Position numbers and translations under genes: made by a program
The notes under the pieces: generated by a model
The model's input: only the letters and a program-made list of their open reading frames with translations
Database searches by the model: none
Told to the model about the DNA's origin: nothing
Shown here: one piece after another, positions 49,155 through 58,371 of the stretch
Numbering within the stretch: position 1 is the stretch's first letter
How the letters are laid out: every line of letters starts with the position of its first letter
DNA from: Actinomycetota bacterium
Lineage (GTDB): Bacteria > Actinomycetota > Thermoleophilia > Gaiellales > Gaiellaceae
Direction of reading: 5' to 3'
Assembly: GCA_005888435.1 (NCBI GenBank)
Contig: VAXO01000028.1
Span: forward strand, 1 to 64,000
Length of the DNA: 64,000 bases

Positions 49155-50404
49155 AGCTGCCGCGTCGCGCACTCGTCCTCGGCCTGGCCCGGTCCGGCCA
49201 GGCGGCGGCGCTCGCCCTCGCCCGGCGGAGCGTGCCGACGGTCGCCGTCGACGGGGCGGACGTTCTCGACACCGGCAGGCTTGTCGAGGCGGGGGTCGAA
49301 GTCCACCTGGGGACGGAGGATGATCGGTTGCTCGAGGGAGTCGACTTGCTCGTCAAGAGCCCCGGCGTGCCGGGAGAGTCGCCGCTGCCGTCGGCCGCAC
49401 GTGCGCGCGGCATCCCGATCTGGAGTGAGATCGAGCTCGGCTTCCGCCTGGTGCACAACCCGTTCATCGGCGTGACCGGGACGAACGGCAAGACGACGAC
49501 GAGCGAGCTGCTCGGCGCCGTCTTCCGCGCCGCAAAGCGCCCGGTCTCGGTCGCCGGAAACGTGGGACGTCCAGTCACCGCACTCGACGGCGCGATCGAC
49601 GACGACACCTGGATCGTCTGCGAGCTCTCGAGCTTCCAGCTCGAGGACGTGCACCGCTTCCGCCCCCGCATCGGCGTCCTGCTCAACCTCGAGCCCGACC
49701 ACCTCGACCGGCACGGGACATTCGACGCGTACCGCGCCGCGAAGCTGCGCCTGTTCGAGAACCAGACCGAAGCCGACGTCGCCGTCGTTCCCCGCGGCTT
49801 CGGAGCAACTCCGGGCGGGGCGCGGCGCGTCGAGTTCGACGCGTCCGACGAACTGCCTGCGGAGCCGCTGATCCCAGGTGCGCACAACCGCGAGAACGCG
49901 GCGGCGGCGACCGCCGCCGCACGCGCTGCCGGCATCGACGACGATGCGATCGCGGAGGCCCTGCGCACGTTCCGCGGCGTCGAGCACCGGCTGGAGTTGA
50001 TCGCGGAGATCGACGGCGTGCGCTTCGTCAACGACTCGAAGGCGACGAACACCACTGCTGCGCGTCACGGCATCGAGGCATACGCGGGCCAGTCCTTGCG
50101 GCTCATCCTCGGCGGCTCGCTCAAGGGCGAGTCGTTCGAGGAGCTGGCGGAGTCGCTCCCGTCCAGTGTCCGCTCGATCGACCTCATCGGCGAGGCGACC
50201 GAGCAGCTCGCCGCCGCGCTCGGGCGCGCAGGACGCCTCTACCGACGCTCCGGCGATCTCGCGACCGCGGTCGGCGCGGCCGCCGGCGAGGCCGAGCCGG
50301 GCGACGTAGTGCTGCTCTCGCCCGCCTGCGCGAGCTACGACCAGTTCCGCGACTACGAGCAACGCGGCGAGACGTTCCGCCGGCTCGTCGGAGACCTCTG
50401 GTGA
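49151..50404 (+). CDS. murD: UDP-N-acetylmuramoylalanine--D-glutamate ligase
   Basis: GVTGTNGKTTTSELLGAVF; ELSSFQLE; NDSKATNT. Confidence 0.94.
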   Translation: MKLPRRALVLGLARSGQAAALALARRSVPTVAVDGADVLDTGRLVEAGVEVHLGTEDDRLLEGVDLLVKSPGVPGESPLPSAARARGIPIWSEIELGFRLVHNPFIGVTGTNGKTTTSELLGAVFRAAKRPVSVAGNVGRPVTALDGAIDDDTWIVCELSSFQLEDVHRFRPRIGVLLNLEPDHLDRHGTFDAYRAAKLRLFENQTEADVAVVPRGFGATPGGARRVEFDASDELPAEPLIPGAHNRENAAAATAAARAAGIDDDAIAEALRTFRGVEHRLELIAEIDGVRFVNDSKATNTTAARHGIEAYAGQSLRLILGGSLKGESFEELAESLPSSVRSIDLIGEATEQLAAALGRAGRLYRRSGDLATAVGAAAGEAEPGDVVLLSPACASYDQFRDYEQRGETFRRLVGDLW

Positions 50405-51633
50405 AGAAGGGACAGTTCGAGTCGCACGTGCTCGTGCTCGTCACGCTCGGCCTGGTCGCGTTCGGGCTCGTGATGGTGTACAGCGCGACGTCGGCGCCCG
50501 CCGCGCTCGCGCAGACCGACCCGATGTCCTACCTGAAGAAGCAGGGCGGCTATGCGCTGTTCGGCGTCTTCCTGATGATGGCCGCCTCGCGTTTCGACTA
50601 CCGCCGCCTGCGACTGCTCGCGCCCGCGCTCGTACTGACGGCGCTCGCCGGCTGCCTCGCAGTGCTCGCGGTCGGCGCGCGCATCAACGGCGCGCGCCGG
50701 TGGATCGAGATCGGGCCCGCGACGTTCCAGCCGTCGGAGCTGGCGAAGCTCGCCCTGGCGGTGTGGGCGGCCGCCTACCTCTCGCGCCGGCCGGCGCCGC
50801 GCACGCTGCGCGAGCTGTGGCGGCCGATCGGCCTCCTGCTCGGCCTCTTCTGCGTGCTGATCCTCGCCGAGCCCGACCTCGGCACCGCGATCGCGCTCGT
50901 GATCGTGCTGGTCGCGGTGCTCGTCGCCTCGGGGACGCCCGGTGTGACGCTCGCATCCGCGAGCGGAATCGCTGTTGGGCTTGGACTGCTCGCGATCTGG
51001 TTCGAGCCGTACCGCCGCGCGCGCATCTTCAGCTTCCTCGATCCGTGGAAGGACCCCCAGGGCGCGGGTTTCCAGACGGTGCAGGCGCTGATCTCGCTCG
51101 GCTCCGGCGGGCCGTTCGGCGTCGGCCTCGGTCACGGGGTCGCCAAGGTGAACTACCTGCCCGAAGCGCACACGGACATGATCCTCGGCGTCATCGGCGA
51201 AGAGCTGGGGCTCGTGGGCGTCGCCGCCGTGCTGGCCGCCTTCGTCGTCTTCGCCTGGGCCGGTCTCCGCGTCGCCCTCACCTGCAAGGACCCGTTCGGG
51301 AAACGGCTCGCCGTCGGCGTCGTCGCCCTCGTCTGCGGGCAAGCCGTCATCAACCTGGCCGCCGTGCTCGGGCTTGCGCCGCTGACGGGAATCCCTCTGC
51401 CGCTGATCTCCTACGGCGGCTCCAGCCTGGTGGTCACGCTGCTGGCAGTGGGTGTCCTCCTTAACATCGCCGGAGGTGGAGCGCGGGCGACAGCTGCAGT
51501 GCCTGATCGCGGCCGGGGGAACGGCGGGACACGTCGCGCCGTCGCTCGCCGTGGCGGAGGCGCTGCAACAGCGCGGCGCGCACGTGACGTTCGCCGGGTC
51601 GCCGGATCGCATCGAGGCTCAGCTCGTTCCTGA
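50401..51633 (+). CDS. ftsW: Lipid II polymerase / SEDS division protein; C-terminal end runs into murG
   Basis: GARRWIEIGPATFQPSELAKLAL; PEAHTDMILGVIGEELGL; SEDS topology. Confidence 0.92.
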   Translation: MKKGQFESHVLVLVTLGLVAFGLVMVYSATSAPAALAQTDPMSYLKKQGGYALFGVFLMMAASRFDYRRLRLLAPALVLTALAGCLAVLAVGARINGARRWIEIGPATFQPSELAKLALAVWAAAYLSRRPAPRTLRELWRPIGLLLGLFCVLILAEPDLGTAIALVIVLVAVLVASGTPGVTLASASGIAVGLGLLAIWFEPYRRARIFSFLDPWKDPQGAGFQTVQALISLGSGGPFGVGLGHGVAKVNYLPEAHTDMILGVIGEELGLVGVAAVLAAFVVFAWAGLRVALTCKDPFGKRLAVGVVALVCGQAVINLAAVLGLAPLTGIPLPLISYGGSSLVVTLLAVGVLLNIAGGGARATAAVPDRGRGNGGTRRAVARRGGGAATARRARDVRRVAGSHRGSARS

Positions 51634-52687
51634 AGCGGGCTACGAGCTCGACACGTTTCACATCTCCGGGTTGCCGCGCCGCCCGTCGCTCGCGCTCGCG
51701 GAGGCGCTGCAACAGCGCGGCGCGCACGTGACGTTCGCCGGGTCGCCGGATCGCATCGAGGCTCAGCTCGTTCCTGAAGCGGGCTACGAGCTCGACACGT
51801 TTCACATCTCCGGGTTACCGCGCCGCCCGTCGCTCGCGCTCGCGCGTGCACTGCTCCTCGCCGGACGCGCCCCGCGAGCGTGCGCGCGCATCCTCCGCGC
51901 GCGGCAACCGGACGTCGTGCTCGGCGGCGGGGGCTACGTCGGGGGGCCGATGGTCTATGCAGCATCGCGTCAGCACATTCCCGCGGCGCTGATGGAGGCC
52001 GACGCATACCTCGGCCTCGCGAACCGGCTGGCCGCACCGTTCGCCCAACGCGTCTTCCTGTCGTTCCCGATCGGCGGCCGTGACGGGCCGAAGTACCGCG
52101 TCACCGGCAGGCCTATCCCTGCGCGGTCGCGCGGGCTGCCCCAGACCGAGGCGCGGCGGATCTTCGGGCTGCCGGAGGATGGGCCCGTGCTGCTCGTCTT
52201 CGGCGGCTCGCTCGGCGCAGCGCTGCTGAACGACCTTGCGCTCGAGGCATTCGGTGCGGCCGGACCTTCCGTCCTGCATCTGAGCGGGACGCGCGATTAC
52301 GATCGCCTCGCGCCGCGCGTGACTCGGCCCGACTACCGCCTGTACGCGTTCACGGAGGAGTTCGGCGCCGCGCTCGGAGCGAGCGACCTCGTGCTCGCGC
52401 GTGCCGGCGGCTCCGTGTGGGAGCTCGCCGCGGCCGGCAAGCCGGCGGTGCTCATTCCAGGCTCGTTCGCAACCGGGGATCACCAGGCGAAGAACGCCCG
52501 TTACTTCGAGCGGGCCGGAGCGGCGGTGGTCGTGCCGGAGAGCGAGGCAGGACGTGCGCCCGACGTGGTGCGCTCGCTGCTCGACGACCCTCGCCGACTC
52601 GGCGAGCTGGCGCAGGCGATGCTCCGCATCGCTCGTCCGAACGCCGCCGAAGAGATCGCGGAGGAGCTGCTTGCCCTCGCCTCTTGA
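51452..52687 (+). CDS. murG: UDP-N-acetylglucosamine--N-acetylmuramyl transferase carrying an internal 48-aa duplication; start may be the GTG at 51476
   Basis: LIAAGGTAGHVAPSLAVAEAL; VVLGGGGYVGGPMV; LVFGGSLGA; ARAGGSVWELAAAGKPAVLIPG. Confidence 0.92.
   Translation: MSSLTSPEVERGRQLQCLIAAGGTAGHVAPSLAVAEALQQRGAHVTFAGSPDRIEAQLVPEAGYELDTFHISGLPRRPSLALAEALQQRGAHVTFAGSPDRIEAQLVPEAGYELDTFHISGLPRRPSLALARALLLAGRAPRACARILRARQPDVVLGGGGYVGGPMVYAASRQHIPAALMEADAYLGLANRLAAPFAQRVFLSFPIGGRDGPKYRVTGRPIPARSRGLPQTEARRIFGLPEDGPVLLVFGGSLGAALLNDLALEAFGAAGPSVLHLSGTRDYDRLAPRVTRPDYRLYAFTEEFGAALGASDLVLARAGGSVWELAAAGKPAVLIPGSFATGDHQAKNARYFERAGAAVVVPESEAGRAPDVVRSLLDDPRRLGELAQAMLRIARPNAAEEIAEELLALAS
51554..51841 (+). repeat. 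Tandem duplication, 2 x 144 bp (51554-51697 and 51698-51841), one mismatch
   Basis: EALQQRGAHVTFAGSPDRIEAQLVPEAGYELDTFHISGLPRRPSLALA occurs twice; ggttgccg versus ggttaccg is the only difference seen. Confidence 0.95.
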
Positions 52688-53852
52688 CGGCCGCCGCCTC
52701 TGGCTCGCCGGTATCGGCGGCGCCGGCATGAGCGCGTATGCGCTGCTGGCGCGCGCGTGGGGCGCGCAGGTTCGCGGTTGGGACCGCGTGCGCACCCCTT
52801 ATCTGGAGCACCTGGACGGGATCGACGTCGAGATCTCCGAGGAGCCGCCGACACCGCCCGCGGGCTGGGAGGTCTACGTCTCGAGCGCGTTCGCGGACCG
52901 GATCGCCGGCAAGAGCCGCGCGGAGCTGCTCGCCGAGCTCGTCTCTCTGCGCGACGCGATCGTCGTCGCGGGCGCGCACGGAAAGACGACGACCGCGGGG
53001 ATGATCGCCTTCTGCCTCGCGCGCCTCGGCCGTGACCCGGCGTGGCTCATCGGCGCCGAGGTGCCGCAGCTCGGAGGCAACGCGGGAACCGGCAGCGGTT
53101 GGCTCGTCGTCGAGGGTGACGAGTCCGACCGGACGATCGCGTCGCTGCGGCCGAAGGTCGCGGTCGTCACGAACATCGACCTCGACCATCATTCGACGTT
53201 TGCGTCTCGCGCAGAGGTAGAAGCGCTGTTCGACGAGTGGCTCGTGGCTGTTCCGGAAGTCGTGCGCGGCGACGAGCTGCCGCCGTACGACGGGCCGCTC
53301 GCGCTCGCCGGCGAGCACAACCGCCGAAACGCCGCATGCGCCCTCGCAGCGCTGGAACGGGCTGGAGTCGGCCGAGACGAGCTCGCGGACATCCTCGCCG
53401 AGTTCAGAGGCGCGGGCCGGCGCCTGGAGCGCCGCGGCGAGGCCGGTGGAGTCGCCGTGTTCGACGATTACGCGCACCATCCCGCCGAGATCACTGCGAC
53501 GCTCGAGGCCGCGCGCAACGGCGGCAAGTTGCTCGTCCTCTTCCAGCCGCATCTCTACTCGCGCACACGCCACCTCGCGACCGAGATCGCCGACGCGCTC
53601 GCCGACGCGGACGCCGTCGCCGTCGCCGATGTCTATCCCGCGCGCGAGCAGCCGCTCGCGGGGGTGACGGGCAAGCTAATCGTCGACGCGCTCGCGGAGC
53701 GACGGCCCGGCATGCCCGTCGCATGGACGCCGCAGTGCGAAGACGGCGCGCGCTTCCTCGCCCAACGTGCGCGCGAGGGTGACCGCATCCTGACTCTCGG
53801 CGCGGGCGACGTCGACGACGCTGCGCCGCTCCTGTTGGAGCTGCTCGGGTGA
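52671..53852 (+). CDS. murC: UDP-N-acetylmuramate--L-alanine ligase (TTG start)
   Basis: LWLAGIGGAGMSAYALLA; AHGKTTTAGMIAFCL; DDYAHHPAEITATL. Confidence 0.93.
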   Translation: MPSPLDGRRLWLAGIGGAGMSAYALLARAWGAQVRGWDRVRTPYLEHLDGIDVEISEEPPTPPAGWEVYVSSAFADRIAGKSRAELLAELVSLRDAIVVAGAHGKTTTAGMIAFCLARLGRDPAWLIGAEVPQLGGNAGTGSGWLVVEGDESDRTIASLRPKVAVVTNIDLDHHSTFASRAEVEALFDEWLVAVPEVVRGDELPPYDGPLALAGEHNRRNAACALAALERAGVGRDELADILAEFRGAGRRLERRGEAGGVAVFDDYAHHPAEITATLEAARNGGKLLVLFQPHLYSRTRHLATEIADALADADAVAVADVYPAREQPLAGVTGKLIVDALAERRPGMPVAWTPQCEDGARFLAQRAREGDRILTLGAGDVDDAAPLLLELLG

Positions 53853-54733
53853 AGCTCGAATCGAACATCCTGCTGTCGCGCTTCACGACGATCGGGACTG
53901 GTGGCCCGGCGGGGGCGTTCGCGCGTCCCGAGACCGTCGGCGAGCTCCACGACGCTCTCTGCCATGCGCAGGAAAACGACCTGCCGGTCGCCGTTGTCGG
54001 GCTCGGCTCGAACCTCCTCGTCGCGGACGACGGCTTCGACGGGCTCGTGCTGAAGCTGGCCGGCGAGCTGGCACGCGCCGAAGTGCGCGGCGACCTGCTG
54101 GTCGCCGGCGGCGGCACGCCGAACGCAGTCGCGCTGCATCGGGCGCGCGCGGCCGGGCTCGGAGGGTTCGAGTTCGCGTGCGCGATCCCCGGGACCGCCG
54201 GGGGCGGCGTGCGCATGAACGCCGGCGCCTACGGCGGCGACTGGGCGGGCATCCTCGAGCGTGCCCTCGTCGTCGACGTCGAAGGCGCCCGCTGGCACGG
54301 ACGGGAGGAGCTCGGGCTCGAGTACCGGCGCTCCGGCTTGCGACCGGGACAGATGGTGGCGGAGGTCGAGTTCCGGCTGACGCCGCGCCCGGCCGACGAG
54401 ATCAAGGCGCTCGTCGCCGATCTGCAGGCGCGGCGCAAGGCGGCTCAGCCGACGAACAAGCGCACGTACGGCAGCGTGTTCAAGAATCCTGACCACGAGC
54501 TGACCGCCGGTCGGATGCTCGAGTCGTGCGGGCTCAGGGGCCATCGCATCGGCGGCGCTCAGATCTCACCGCGCCACGCGAACTTCATCGAGAACGCCGA
54601 CGGTGCACGGTCCGAGGACGCGCTGGGGCTAATGGCGGAGGCCAGGCGCCGCGCCTGGGAGCAGTACGGCGCCGACCTCGAGCACGAGGTCGTCTTCCTC
54701 GGGGCCCTCGAGCTGGCGCCGCTCTCGAAGTAA
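53849..54733 (+). CDS. murB: UDP-N-acetylmuramate dehydrogenase
   Basis: LSRFTTIGTGGPAGAFARPETV; GLGSNLLVADDGFDGLV; GGVRMNAGAYGG. Confidence 0.94.
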   Translation: MKLESNILLSRFTTIGTGGPAGAFARPETVGELHDALCHAQENDLPVAVVGLGSNLLVADDGFDGLVLKLAGELARAEVRGDLLVAGGGTPNAVALHRARAAGLGGFEFACAIPGTAGGGVRMNAGAYGGDWAGILERALVVDVEGARWHGREELGLEYRRSGLRPGQMVAEVEFRLTPRPADEIKALVADLQARRKAAQPTNKRTYGSVFKNPDHELTAGRMLESCGLRGHRIGGAQISPRHANFIENADGARSEDALGLMAEARRRAWEQYGADLEHEVVFLGALELAPLSK

Positions 54734-54783
54734 GAGCCAGCCCCTGGGTAGGAACCGGCCAGGTTCGCGGCGAAATCGCCAGC

Positions 54784-55572
54784 GTGGCCGACAAGGTTCT
54801 CCCGCTGCCGCGCCGGCGTCGCGTGGATGTGCTTCGCCTGGCGCCGTCCGGCCGCTCCCTGCTCGTTGGCCTGGCCCTCGTGCTGGTCGCGGTAGGGCTC
54901 TACGGCCTCGCGCGGGAGACATCGATGTTCGCGGTCGACGCGATTCGGGTCGGGGGTGCGTCCGGGCCGGTCACGGCGATCGTGCAGCACGAGCTGCGCC
55001 GCTACGAGGGCCGCAGCCTGGTCGGCCTCGACGCCTCGAGGATCGAGCAGCGCGTCGATGCCCTGCCGGCCGTTCGCTCGGCGACCGTCGACCGCTCGTT
55101 TCCGCACACGCTGACCATCCGCGTCGTGCCCGAGCTCCCGGTTGCGGTGGTTCGACGGGGCAGCGATTCGTTCCTGGTCTCGGCTCGGGGCCGCGTGATC
55201 GCGCCGGTCGGGCGCGGGACATACCGGGCGCTCCCGCGCATCTGGCTGCCGTCGACGACGGACATCGAGCTCGGCTCGTTCCTCGGCGGGGAGGACGGCG
55301 GTCTCGCCGCCCGCTCGCTGGCCACGTTCGTCGGCAGCGGCTTTCCGGGCCGCGTCACCTTCGTGCGCGCGCTCGACGGCCAGATCACGCTCGGGCTCCG
55401 CGGCGGGCTCGAGATCCACCTCGGCGCGCCGGTCGACCTTCGCGTCAAGATCGCGATCGCGCACGCCATCGTCCCGACGCTCGCGCGCCCTTCGGCCGGC
55501 GGTCCGACGTATCTCGACATCGCAGTCCCCGAGCGCCCGGTGGCGGGCCGCAACCCTCAACCCGGAGGTTGA
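54784..55572 (+). CDS. ftsQ: Cell division protein FtsQ (POTRA domain)
   Basis: Single TM, then MFAVDAIRVGGASGPVTAIVQHELRRYEGRSLVGLDASRIEQRVDALPAVRSATVDRSFPHTLTIRVVPELPVAVV. Confidence 0.85.
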   Translation: MADKVLPLPRRRRVDVLRLAPSGRSLLVGLALVLVAVGLYGLARETSMFAVDAIRVGGASGPVTAIVQHELRRYEGRSLVGLDASRIEQRVDALPAVRSATVDRSFPHTLTIRVVPELPVAVVRRGSDSFLVSARGRVIAPVGRGTYRALPRIWLPSTTDIELGSFLGGEDGGLAARSLATFVGSGFPGRVTFVRALDGQITLGLRGGLEIHLGAPVDLRVKIAIAHAIVPTLARPSAGGPTYLDIAVPERPVAGRNPQPGG

Positions 55573-55584
55573 GGTTGAGGGTTG
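55551..55584. terminator. Perfect 12-bp inverted repeat CAACCCTCAACC-N10-GGTTGAGGGTTG over the ftsQ stop; no U-tract
   Basis: Direct reading of both arms. Confidence 0.5.
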
Positions 55585-55590
55585 TGCGCG

Positions 55591-55619
55591 TTGACAGCGC
55601 GGTACCGGGCACGTACCCT
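55591..55619 (+). promoter_or_regulatory. Candidate sigma-A promoter for ftsZ: TTGACA-N17-TACCCT
   Basis: -35 at 55591-55596, -10 at 55614-55619, 17-bp spacer. Confidence 0.55.
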
Positions 55620-55687
55620 CGGGCGGAGGCAGAGCTCGGCTGCCCCAACGCTCCACCAGAGCTTGAGGCCGGGCAACCCCGAAACGC

Positions 55688-56761
55688 ATGAGCCAGACAG
55701 GCAACTACCTCGCGATCCTCAAGGTCGTCGGCGTCGGCGGCGGCGGGACGAACGCGGTCAACCGCATGGTCGACGCCGGCCTCTCGGGCGTCGAGTTCAT
55801 CGCCGTGAACACCGACGCGCAGGCGCTGCTGATGGCGGACGCCGACATCAAGATCCAGGTCGGCGCAGAGGTGACCCGCGGTCTCGGCGCCGGCGCGGAT
55901 CCGGAGATCGGTCTCGCGGCGGCACAGGAGAGCCGCGACGAGCTGAAGGAAGCGCTGAAGGGTGCGGACATGGTCTTCATCACAGCGGGCGAGGGCGGGG
56001 GCACCGGCACGGGCGGTGCGCCGATCGTCGCCGAGATCGGCCAGGAGATCGGAGCGCTCACCGTCGGAGTCGTCACGCGTCCGTTCGGCTTCGAGGGCCG
56101 CAAGCGCGCCGACCAGGCAGAGCGCGGGATCGACCAGCTGCGCGACCGTGTCGACACCCTGATCGTGATCGAGAACGACCGCCTGCTCCAGGTCGTCGAG
56201 CGCCAGACGTCTGTCGTCGAGGCCTTCCGGATGGCGGATGACATCCTCCGCCAGGGCGTCCAGGGCATCACCGACCTGATCACCGAGCCCGGCCTCGTCA
56301 ACCTCGACTTCGCCGATGTCCGCACGATCATGCGTGACGCGGGCTCGGCACTGATGGGCATCGGCCGCGCGTCCGGGGAGAACCGTGCGGCGGAGGCGGC
56401 CCGCTCGGCGGTTTCGTCGCCGCTGCTCGAGGCCTCGATCGAGGGCGCGACCGGCATCCTCCTGAACATCACCGGCGGCTCCGAGATCGGGCTCTTCGAG
56501 GTGAACGAGGCGGCCGAGGTCGTCACCGGTGCGGCCGACCAGAACGCGAACGTCATCTTCGGCGCTGTGATCGACGACTCGTTCGGCGGCGACGTCCAGG
56601 TCACCGTCATCGCCACGGGCTTTGGCGGGCAGAGCCGGCGCCGTCGAAGGCGGGAGGCTCCGGCCGCCGATCGGCCGGCCCCGACCCCCGCCGCGTCCGA
56701 GGGCTTCGACGTCTCGCAGGACGTCCTCGACGTCCCGTCCTTCCTCCGCGACGACTCGTAG
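55688..56761 (+). CDS. ftsZ: Cell division protein FtsZ
   Basis: [50 protein letters not shown]. Confidence 0.97.
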   Translation: MSQTGNYLAILKVVGVGGGGTNAVNRMVDAGLSGVEFIAVNTDAQALLMADADIKIQVGAEVTRGLGAGADPEIGLAAAQESRDELKEALKGADMVFITAGEGGGTGTGGAPIVAEIGQEIGALTVGVVTRPFGFEGRKRADQAERGIDQLRDRVDTLIVIENDRLLQVVERQTSVVEAFRMADDILRQGVQGITDLITEPGLVNLDFADVRTIMRDAGSALMGIGRASGENRAAEAARSAVSSPLLEASIEGATGILLNITGGSEIGLFEVNEAAEVVTGAADQNANVIFGAVIDDSFGGDVQVTVIATGFGGQSRRRRRREAPAADRPAPTPAASEGFDVSQDVLDVPSFLRDDS

Positions 56762-56841
56762 GTTTCGGATCCGCCCGGCGCGGTAGAGAGGGGATGCCCT
56801 CTTGGGGTTCATCCTCCCCGGTTGGCCCCACGACCCGGTCC

Positions 56842-56885
56842 GTCGCTCCGGCTGCGGCTCCTAACGGAGGCACAGCCGGAGCGAC
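56842..56885. terminator. Perfect 13-bp inverted repeat GTCGCTCCGGCTG-N18-CAGCCGGAGCGAC between ftsZ and gcvT
   Basis: Direct reading; followed by ACCTTTCT. Confidence 0.6.
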
Positions 56886-56915
56886 ACCTTTCTGAGGCTC
56901 GTTAGCATCGCGCCG

Positions 56916-57974
56916 ATGGCACAGACGCTGCAACGCACGCCGATTCACGATCGCCACGTCGCTCTCGACGCGCGGCTGGTGCCGTTTGCCGGCTGGGAGA
57001 TGCCCGTCCAGTACGAAGGCGTCATCCCGGAGGTGCGTGCCGTGCGCGGCGACGCGGGCGTCTTCGACGTCTCGCACATGGGCGAGCTGGAGGTCGAAGG
57101 CCCGCGTGCGACGGAGCTGCTACAGGCGACGCTGTCGAATGACCTGGCGCGGATCGGCCCCGGACAGGCGCAGTACACGCTGCTCACGAACGAGCGCGGC
57201 GGGATCATCGACGACCTGATCGCCTACAAGCTCGACGACTTTCGCTACCTGCTGATCGTGAACGCCTCGAACCGGGAGGCCGACTTCCAGTGGCTGAAGG
57301 AGCGCGAGCTCCCCGGCTCGGACGTCCGCGATGTCTCCGACCAGTACGCCCTGCTCGCCGTGCAAGGCCCGCGCGCGATCGAACGACTGGGGTTGCCAGA
57401 GGCGCAGGCGTTTACGTTCGCCGAGGGGGAGATCGACGGCGTCCAGTGCATGGTGAACCGCACCGGCTACACGGGTGAAGACGGCTGCGAGCTCCTGGCG
57501 ATGGCCGAGGACGGGGCGGAGCTTTGGGACCGCGTCGTCCGGCGCGGCGCCGTGCCGTGCGGCCTCGGGGCGCGCGACACTCTGCGGCTCGAGGTCTGCT
57601 ACCCGCTACACGGAAACGACATCACGCCGGACACCGACGCGATCTCGGCGGGTCTCGGCTGGGCCTGCGCGCTCGACAAGGAGTTCACCGGCGCGAACGC
57701 GCTCCGCGAGACCAAGGCTCGCGGGCCGGAGCGCAAGCTCGTGCCGTTCGTGATGGAGGAGAAGGCCGTCCCGCGCCAGGGGATGGATGTCGACGGCGGC
57801 GGCGTGGTGACGTCGGGGACGCACTCCCCAATGCTCGATCGCGGCATCGGCCTGGCGTACCTCCCGGCTGCCACAGCCGTCCCGGACGCCGAGATCTCGA
57901 TCGACGTCCGCGGGCGTAAGCGCCGCGCGCGCGTCGTCAAGCGCCCGATCTACAAGCGAGAGGAGAATTCCTAG
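56916..57974 (+). CDS. gcvT: Aminomethyltransferase (glycine cleavage T protein)
   Basis: VPFAGWEMPVQYEGVIPEVRAVRGDAGVFDVSHMGELEVEGP. Confidence 0.95.
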   Translation: MAQTLQRTPIHDRHVALDARLVPFAGWEMPVQYEGVIPEVRAVRGDAGVFDVSHMGELEVEGPRATELLQATLSNDLARIGPGQAQYTLLTNERGGIIDDLIAYKLDDFRYLLIVNASNREADFQWLKERELPGSDVRDVSDQYALLAVQGPRAIERLGLPEAQAFTFAEGEIDGVQCMVNRTGYTGEDGCELLAMAEDGAELWDRVVRRGAVPCGLGARDTLRLEVCYPLHGNDITPDTDAISAGLGWACALDKEFTGANALRETKARGPERKLVPFVMEEKAVPRQGMDVDGGGVVTSGTHSPMLDRGIGLAYLPAATAVPDAEISIDVRGRKRRARVVKRPIYKREENS

Positions 57975-58370
57975 TTGGCCGCCACCGAGACCTATCCCGA
58001 CGAGCTCAAGTACCACAAGGAGCACGACTGGGCGCGCATCGAAGGAGAGGAAGCACTCCTCGGCATCACGTGGTTCGCACAGGACGCGCTCGGCGAGCTC
58101 GTGCACTACGAGCCGCCGAAGGAAGGCGACACGATCAAGCGCGACAGCGCGTACGGCGAGGTCGAGTCCGTGAAGGCCGTTTCTGACGTGATCGCGCCGC
58201 TGTCGGGCGAGGTGCTCGAGGTCAACACGAAGGTCGTCGACGAGCCGGAGACGGTGAACGCCGACCCCTACGGCGAAGGCTGGCTCGTCCGAATCCGGCT
58301 GAGCGACCCGGCCGAGGCCGACACCCTGCTCGAGGTCGACGCGTACAAGCAGGTCGTCGCAGAGTCCTAG
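57975..58370 (+). CDS. gcvH: Glycine cleavage system H protein (TTG start)
   Basis: KYHKEHDWARIEGEEALLGITWFAQDALGELVHYEPP; YGEVESVKAVSDVIAPLSGEV. Confidence 0.95.
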   Translation: MAATETYPDELKYHKEHDWARIEGEEALLGITWFAQDALGELVHYEPPKEGDTIKRDSAYGEVESVKAVSDVIAPLSGEVLEVNTKVVDEPETVNADPYGEGWLVRIRLSDPAEADTLLEVDAYKQVVAES

Positions 58371-58371
58371 C

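Noticed and set aside
47725-50055. 776-aa ORF on the minus strand
   Set aside because: Antisense to murF end, mraY and murD; low-complexity charged composition only.
56762-56915. Standard glycine riboswitch before gcvT
   Set aside because: Could not find the expected conserved aptamer segments; only generic stems are present.
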